From Acidobacteriaceae bacterium (GTDB lineage: Bacteria; Acidobacteriota; Terriglobia; Terriglobales; Acidobacteriaceae), in the NCBI GenBank assembly GCA_003156495.1, contig PMHC01000006.1, positions 234-9,295 on the forward strand: DNA of 9,062 nt. The letters run 5' to 3'. Both the position numbers and the translations under genes were made by a program. Positions 5,825 to 9,062 of this stretch are shown in pieces (position 1 is the first letter of the stretch; every line of letters begins with the position of its first letter). Under the pieces are notes generated by a model. The model was given only the letters and a program-made list of their open reading frames with translations, was not told the DNA's origin and did no database searches.

Positions 5825-6583
5825 ATGTCTGCACCGAATGAATTGAATGCGAATTTATCTGCCGGCGACTGCCGGATGGCCAAGGCGCGCAAACGGCTGA
5901 TCGTTGCCCTCGATGCTCCCCATGCTCAGGCCGCCATGGAACTGGTGGCTCGGTTGGAAGGTTCCTGCCAGTGGTTCAAGGTGGGGCTGGAGCTGTTTAC
6001 CGCCGCCGGGCCTTCGATCGTGGAAACGCTGGCCGCGCGCGGCCACTCGATTTTTCTCGATCTGAAATTTCACGACATTCCCAACACCGTTGCCGGAGCG
6101 GTGCGCTCGGCCACAACGCTGGGCGCGCGCATGATGACCTTGCACGCCTCGGGCGGTCCGGCGATGCTCGCGGCCGCGCATGCGGCGCTGGCTGGCGTGG
6201 TCGATCCGCCGGAGTTGCTGGCCGTTACCGTGCTCACCAGCATGGATGCGGCGCAACTGAGCGCGGTTGGAGCCGAACGCACGCCGGCCGCGCAGGTGGA
6301 GCTACTAGCCCGCATGGGGCTGGCAGCCGGTTTGCGCGGCTTCGTCTGCTCGTCGAAAGAAGTTGCTGCGCTACGCTCGCTCGCCGGTCCAGAAGGTGTT
6401 CTGGTGGTTCCAGGAATCCGTCCCGCCGGCGGCGCAATCGGCGACCAGAAGCGTGTTGCCACTCCAGCCGAGGCCTTGCGCGCCGGCGCCAGTTTTCTGG
6501 TGGTGGGCAGGCCGATTACGCAGGCGGCCAACCCGGCCGAAGCGGCCGAGAAAATTTTGCAAGAGATGGCGACAGCGGTTTAG
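5825..6583 (+). CDS. pyrF: Orotidine 5'-phosphate decarboxylase
   Basis: PyrF converts orotidine monophosphate to UMP, the last step of de novo pyrimidine synthesis, as a cytoplasmic dimer. The 252 residues match a group I enzyme. ALD at 28-30 holds the first aspartate and FKVGLELF has K52. The catalytic block DLKFHDIPNTV (79-89) supplies D79, K81 and D84. TLHASGG follows at 105-111. The phosphate-binding end reads VPGIRPAGG (195-203), DQKRVATPAEAL and VVGRPITQA (226-234), with R229 as the expected phosphate ligand. The start is uncertain: ATG 5825 has AGGA 9 bases before it, but the conserved fold begins only at the in-frame ATG 5876 (MAKARKRLIVALD), the usual family N-terminus, and the first 17 residues would be an extension. 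The gene diverges from the TPR gene and converges with lolA; a 15-pair hairpin lies in the gap. Confidence 0.95.
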   Translation: MSAPNELNANLSAGDCRMAKARKRLIVALDAPHAQAAMELVARLEGSCQWFKVGLELFTAAGPSIVETLAARGHSIFLDLKFHDIPNTVAGAVRSATTLGARMMTLHASGGPAMLAAAHAALAGVVDPPELLAVTVLTSMDAAQLSAVGAERTPAAQVELLARMGLAAGLRGFVCSSKEVAALRSLAGPEGVLVVPGIRPAGGAIGDQKRVATPAEALRAGASFLVVGRPITQAANPAEAAEKILQEMATAV

Positions 6584-6619
6584 AGCATTTTCACCGATGG
6601 TGCAGTGGAAATATGCGTG

Positions 6620-6662
6620 CCCCATTCTAGCCGCGTTCTTGTTCTTTGCGGCTAGGGTGGGG
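6620..6662. repeat. Long hairpin palindrome between convergent pyrF and lolA
   Basis: The left arm 6620-6634 and right arm 6648-6662 pair over 15 positions (two G-U on the plus-strand RNA) around CTAGCCGC and GCGGCTAG. The 13-base loop holds GTTCTT twice. The element begins with GTGCCCCA (6617-6624), the head also seen at 2590-2597. It lies 36 bases after the pyrF stop and 41 bases from the lolA stop, near the middle of a convergent junction. No U tract follows. A two-way terminator, an mRNA 3'-end stabiliser or a mobile REP-like repeat are all possible. Confidence 0.75.
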
Positions 6663-6703
6663 GGGCAAGTTAATCAATACTTCGAGACACCTGTTCGCCA
6701 AAC

Positions 6704-7399
6704 CTATACGGGCGGCATCGCATCCACAACCGGCACGCCTTTGGGCGGCGTGAACTCGAAGGTTTGCGGCGGAACCGGCGCATTGGGCTGCTCGCCGGTA
6801 AATGCAAAGCGCGTAATCGCGCCGTCGGCCTCTTCCACTTCGATTCCGGTAATGGTTCCGGCGGCCGTAACCGTCAGCGTCATTCGCGTAACGCGTTTTT
6901 CCTGGCCCTTGGGTTGACCGGCGAGCGTGAATTGGCCATTGGATGCGCCGACCAGCTTCAAGCCGTTCAGCTCTTTTTCCAACTGCGTGTGGCCCAGCAA
7001 AAAACGCAGCGGTGAGCGTAGGTCGTCAAGCTCTTTGGCGGGAAGGCGCTGCACCTGCGCGCCGCCCTTGGTGTAGAACCAGGCGTATTTGCCGTCGAGC
7101 AAAAAGATCTTTCCGGCTGGCGAACTGTACTGCCACTTCATGCGCCCCGGTTTGGCGATCAGCAGCGTGCCGCTCTCGGTGCGTCGCGCACCCAGCCCGG
7201 CGTAGCTCTCGACAAATCCGGCCTTGAGCGAGTGCAACTGGTTGTAATGCTGGTCAACGCGCTGCGCCAACTCGTGCGCGGAAACGGCCGAACTCTGCCC
7301 GTGCGCGCGAATCGCGCCGCCTCCAATCGCTAAAAAAAAGATGACTGCCGCGGCAAGGGCCCAGATGCTTTTGCGTGTATGCATTAAATTGCTTCTCAT
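6704..7399 (-). CDS. lolA: LolA-family outer-membrane lipoprotein carrier
   Basis: LolA proteins shuttle lipoproteins across the periplasm from the LolCDE transporter to the outer membrane. The 231-residue product has a signal peptide (basic MHTRKS, hydrophobic 12-30, likely cleavage near AHGQ). A mature LolA-like domain follows: LAQRVDQHYNQLHSLKAGFVESY (44-66), then the hallmark GTLLIAKPGRMKWQY (77-91), SSPAGKIFLLDGKYAWFY (92-109), AQVQRLP, and LRFLLG (131-136). The C-terminal part has TFEFTPPKGVPVVD, a usual late LolA segment. The start ATG 7399 overlaps the pilin stop as ATGA, which suggests translational coupling. An in-frame ATG at 7384 starts directly at the signal peptide and is equally possible. 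Neither has a strong ribosome binding site. It converges with pyrF. No lolB or lolCDE is in view, which is normal outside gammaproteobacteria. Confidence 0.88.
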   Translation of the reverse strand: MRSNLMHTRKSIWALAAAVIFFLAIGGGAIRAHGQSSAVSAHELAQRVDQHYNQLHSLKAGFVESYAGLGARRTESGTLLIAKPGRMKWQYSSPAGKIFLLDGKYAWFYTKGGAQVQRLPAKELDDLRSPLRFLLGHTQLEKELNGLKLVGASNGQFTLAGQPKGQEKRVTRMTLTVTAAGTITGIEVEEADGAITRFAFTGEQPNAPVPPQTFEFTPPKGVPVVDAMPPV

Positions 7400-7926
7400 T
7401 GCACCGGTTGTGTGCAGTTGGCGCCGCCGGTGGGGTCGAATTTAAGGTCTCCGTACTGGTCGAGACAGTAGCCGCGGTCGCCTGATTTGCCCACGGCCTC
7501 GGGAACCGCCGTTACCTCATAGGCGTTGGCGCGATCGACGCCGTTGACCGACGTCTTGGCGCAGTGGCTGACGGTGAAAATATAGCCATCCTTAATGCCG
7601 CCGGCCAAGTCAGGCTTCAAAATCTGCGCCGCCGTGGGCGTCGGTGCTCCCGCGGAGGCGTCGCCGCCTAGATCCGAGAGTTTGCAGGCATAACCGTTGG
7701 CCGTGTAGGTGTCCTGATACATGATCTCGGCCTGCTGAATCGTCTGCAGCGATTTTTTCGCCGACATTTCGTGCGCGTGCTTGAAGATGCTGCGCGTAGT
7801 AGGTACGGCGATCAGAATGATGCAGGTGATGATGGCCATCACGATCAGCAGTTCCATCAGGGTAAAGCCATTGGTCCGGCGGGAACGATGCGTGCGCTGG
7901 CGGCGGAACGGATCAGTACATTTCAT
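7396..7926 (-). CDS. Type IV prepilin-like protein (prepilin-type cleavage/methylation domain)
   Basis: This is a pilin or type II secretion pseudopilin precursor of 176 residues. The basic leader MKCTDPFRRQRTHRSRRTNG ends at G20; cleavage before F21 by prepilin peptidase is expected in NGFTLMELLIVMAII. E25 is the conserved glutamate at mature position 5, and the hydrophobic helix runs to about 41. The globular part has four cysteines (81, 122, 154, 171), enough for two disulphides, and a YCLDQYGDLKFDPTGG tail. I take ATG 7926 rather than the in-frame TTG at 7974, since it gives a normal leader; the ribosome binding site is poor (GAGG 11 bases upstream). The gene overlaps lolA by ATGA, so the two are probably one transcript. 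No pilus assembly genes are nearby; whether it is a major pilin, minor pilin or pseudopilin cannot be said. Confidence 0.87.
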   Translation of the reverse strand: MKCTDPFRRQRTHRSRRTNGFTLMELLIVMAIITCIILIAVPTTRSIFKHAHEMSAKKSLQTIQQAEIMYQDTYTANGYACKLSDLGGDASAGAPTPTAAQILKPDLAGGIKDGYIFTVSHCAKTSVNGVDRANAYEVTAVPEAVGKSGDRGYCLDQYGDLKFDPTGGANCTQPVQ

Positions 7927-8021
7927 GGAATCGATCGCCTCATGCAGGCCGCAAACCGGCGGCCCGTCCGTCAAAATCCTACAACGTTAAGACGCGAAAG
8001 GGAAATGAAACGCTCGGAAAA

Positions 8022-8056
8022 CAGCTTCTAGCTTTTAGCTCCTAGCTTCTAGCCCG
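8022..8056 (+). repeat. Heptamer tandem array, left arm (five units)
   Basis: Five consecutive 7-base units lie here: CAGCTTC, TAGCTTT, TAGCTCC, TAGCTTC, TAGCCCG. The consensus is TAGCTTC, and the AGC core is unchanged in all. The array is preceded by GAAAA. A second array of the same heptamer lies inverted at 8149-8176, about 92 bases away. No coding sequence overlaps it. Confidence 0.8.
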
Positions 8057-8104
8057 ATCTATCAGTACGAAACTTTAGAAGCACGCCCCGAGTAATCGTT
8101 CTAA

Positions 8105-8125
8105 AAAACTACTTACGTGAGTTTT
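8105..8125 (-). other. Weak A/T inverted repeat between the heptamer arrays
   Basis: AAAACT (8105-8110) and AGTTTT (8120-8125) form a six-pair inverted repeat with a nine-base loop; on the minus strand a run of six T overlaps the right arm of the stem. It could be a poor terminator for the M16 peptidase transcript before the pilin gene. The rest of 7927-8181 holds the two heptamer arrays and no gene that I can support. Confidence 0.22.
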
Positions 8126-8148
8126 GCCAAATGTGCGCATCAAAGCAA

Positions 8149-8176
8149 ACAGCTAACGGCTAGAAGCTGGAAGCTG
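8149..8176 (-). repeat. Heptamer tandem array, right arm (four units, inverted)
   Basis: On the minus strand four 7-base units lie in register: CAGCTTC, CAGCTTC, TAGCCGT, TAGCTGT. They match the left-arm array (8022-8056) in inverted orientation, and both arrays are preceded by an A-rich GAAAA flank. The outer edge of this arm nearly touches the TGA stop codon (8184-8182) of the M16 peptidase gene. Confidence 0.75.
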
Positions 8177-8181
8177 CTTTT

Positions 8182-9062
8182 TCAGCACTCCAGCTTCGCC
8201 CGGTTCAGCTTGATGCCGTCCAGCCGGCCCAGCAGCGTGGCGGCGATGCTTTCCGGCCTGAAGAGCCGTTGCGCCATGGCTTGAACCTGCTCGGCGTCAA
8301 CCTGATCGATGCGGGCGATGATTTCGTCGGAGGAGAAGAACTGATGAAAGTACATCTCCTGGCGGGCCAGGTTAGACATGCGCGAGTTCGAGCTTTCCAG
8401 TCCGAGCAGAATATTGCCCCTGACCTGATCCTTGGCGCGGGTCAACTCTTCGGCGCTGACCGGCTTCTCCTTCAGGTTGCGGAACTCGGCCAGGATCAGT
8501 TCCACCACCTGCAGCGCCTTTGAGGCCGCGGCTCCCGCATAGACGCAGAAGCTACCTGTATCGCGGAAGGGCATCAGGTCGGAGTAGACCGCGTAGGCTA
8601 GCCCTCGCTCCTCGCGAATGGTCTGGAAGAGCCGCGAACTCATGCCTCCGCCCAAAATCGTGCTCAAAATCAGCGTCGCAAAGCGGCTCTCGTCGGTAAT
8701 CGGCGGCGAGGGCACGCCCAGGCAGATCTGCGCCTGCTCCAGCGATTTTTTGTTGCGCAGAATAATGCGTGCGCATGGCTCGGGGGCCGAAAGCTCCGCC
8801 GGAGCCTCGCCGCTGGCCAGCGAACCGAATTTTTCCGCCACCGCCGCGGTGAACTGTTCGTGGTCCAGGTCGCCGGCCGCGGAAAAAATCATGTTGCCGG
8901 CAAGGAAGCGTTCGCCGTGGTAGGCGAGCAGATGCTCCTGACCCAGCCCTTTGACTGTTTCCTTGGTGCCCAAGATCGGCTTGCCCAGCGGATGGCCTTT
9001 GTAGAAGCTCTGCATGAAGATCTCGCTGATCAGCACATCGGGATTGTCCTCGTCGATCTTGA
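8182..9062 (-). CDS. M16-family (insulinase-like) zinc peptidase, C-terminal part (partial)
   Basis: This is a metalloprotease or processing-peptidase-like protein of family M16. The visible 292 residues are the C-terminal two thirds of an expected 410-430; the N-terminal HxxEH zinc motif lies beyond the edge, so activity cannot be judged. The sequence runs through KIDEDNPD, FYKGHPLGKPILGTKETV, LLAYHGERFLAGNMIFSAAGDLDHEQF, then the C-terminal M16 domain with CLGVPSPPITDESRFATLILSTILGGGMSSRLFQTIREERGLAYAVYS, whose SSRLF and RGLAY carry the conserved Arg and Tyr needed for substrate binding in the inactive half. The end is LFRPESIAATLLGRLDG. This resembles the short bacterial processing-protease group (Bacillus YmxG/MlpA type). 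The frame is open to the window end; internal ATGs such as that at 9036 are not the start. The stop abuts the heptamer repeat. Confidence 0.92.
   Translation of the reverse strand, partial: KIDEDNPDVLISEIFMQSFYKGHPLGKPILGTKETVKGLGQEHLLAYHGERFLAGNMIFSAAGDLDHEQFTAAVAEKFGSLASGEAPAELSAPEPCARIILRNKKSLEQAQICLGVPSPPITDESRFATLILSTILGGGMSSRLFQTIREERGLAYAVYSDLMPFRDTGSFCVYAGAAASKALQVVELILAEFRNLKEKPVSAEELTRAKDQVRGNILLGLESSNSRMSNLARQEMYFHQFFSSDEIIARIDQVDAEQVQAMAQRLFRPESIAATLLGRLDGIKLNRAKLEC

Noticed and set aside
5044..5841. Open frame of 265 codons on the plus strand
   Set aside because: It is antisense to the TPR protein gene and shows no domain, signal peptide or ribosome binding site; its last codons only give the MYVCTE mini-frame noted before pyrF.
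6598..6917. Frame with a signal-peptide-like start (MVQWKYACPILAAF)
   Set aside because: The hydrophobic run is the translation of the 6620-6662 hairpin repeat, and the rest is antisense to lolA; there is no ribosome binding site.
1..9062. Search for RNA genes, CRISPR arrays, insertion sequences, att sites or a defence system
   Set aside because: No tRNA-like cloverleaf, spaced identical repeats, transposase, integrase or defence-type protein was seen by reading; the window is nearly filled by recognisable cellular genes.

Overview
The window is a GC-rich bacterial chromosomal segment, densely packed with mostly housekeeping-type genes. The lineage is most likely Acidobacteriota (Terriglobia-like). 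This is inferred from the gene repertoire and protein style: a BI-1/YccA protein beginning MALMRTSNPAL, a secreted TPR protein with an ELYRQDLLDTTFYAND-type segment, a solitary prepilin beside lolA, and dispersed palindromes with a GTGCCCCA head. It is not proven by a marker gene. LolA, the M16 peptidase and the type IV prepilin fit a diderm. No rRNA, tRNA, CRISPR, insertion sequence or phage gene is visible, and no gene-free stretch exceeds about 260 bases.

Layout: (1) 1-649, minus, is the N-terminal half of lysA (diaminopimelate decarboxylase), cut by the window edge. (2) Diverging from it, 748-1698, plus, is a PfkB-family sugar/nucleoside kinase, followed on the same strand by a seven-helix BI-1/YccA membrane protein (1784-2557). 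(3) On the minus strand, read right to left, come a secreted TPR protein (5757-4531), a zinc-ribbon/PspC small membrane protein (4445-4128), an alpha/beta hydrolase (4118-3285) and a Tat-exported cupin (3223-2696). PspC and hydrolase are spaced like an operon. (4) Diverging from the TPR gene is pyrF (5825-6583, plus). (5) On the minus strand are an M16 zinc-peptidase C-terminal half (9062-8182, cut by the edge), a type IV prepilin-like protein (7926-7396) and a LolA-family lipoprotein carrier (7399-6704). The last two genes overlap by ATGA.

Functionally the window mixes biosynthesis (lysine/peptidoglycan precursor by LysA, UMP by PyrF) with envelope work (LolA, pilin, PspC, BI-1, secreted cupin and TPR proteins). 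I see no defence locus, secondary-metabolite locus or clearly new multi-gene system. The most interesting signals are non-coding. Two long hairpins with different stems share an 8-base head and sit 32-33 bases after the plus-strand stop codon at both convergent gene junctions. A near-identical 21-base repeat carries the stop codons of two converging genes. Two inverted arrays of a heptamer (TAGCTTC-like) bracket about 90 bases between the M16 peptidase and the pilin gene.
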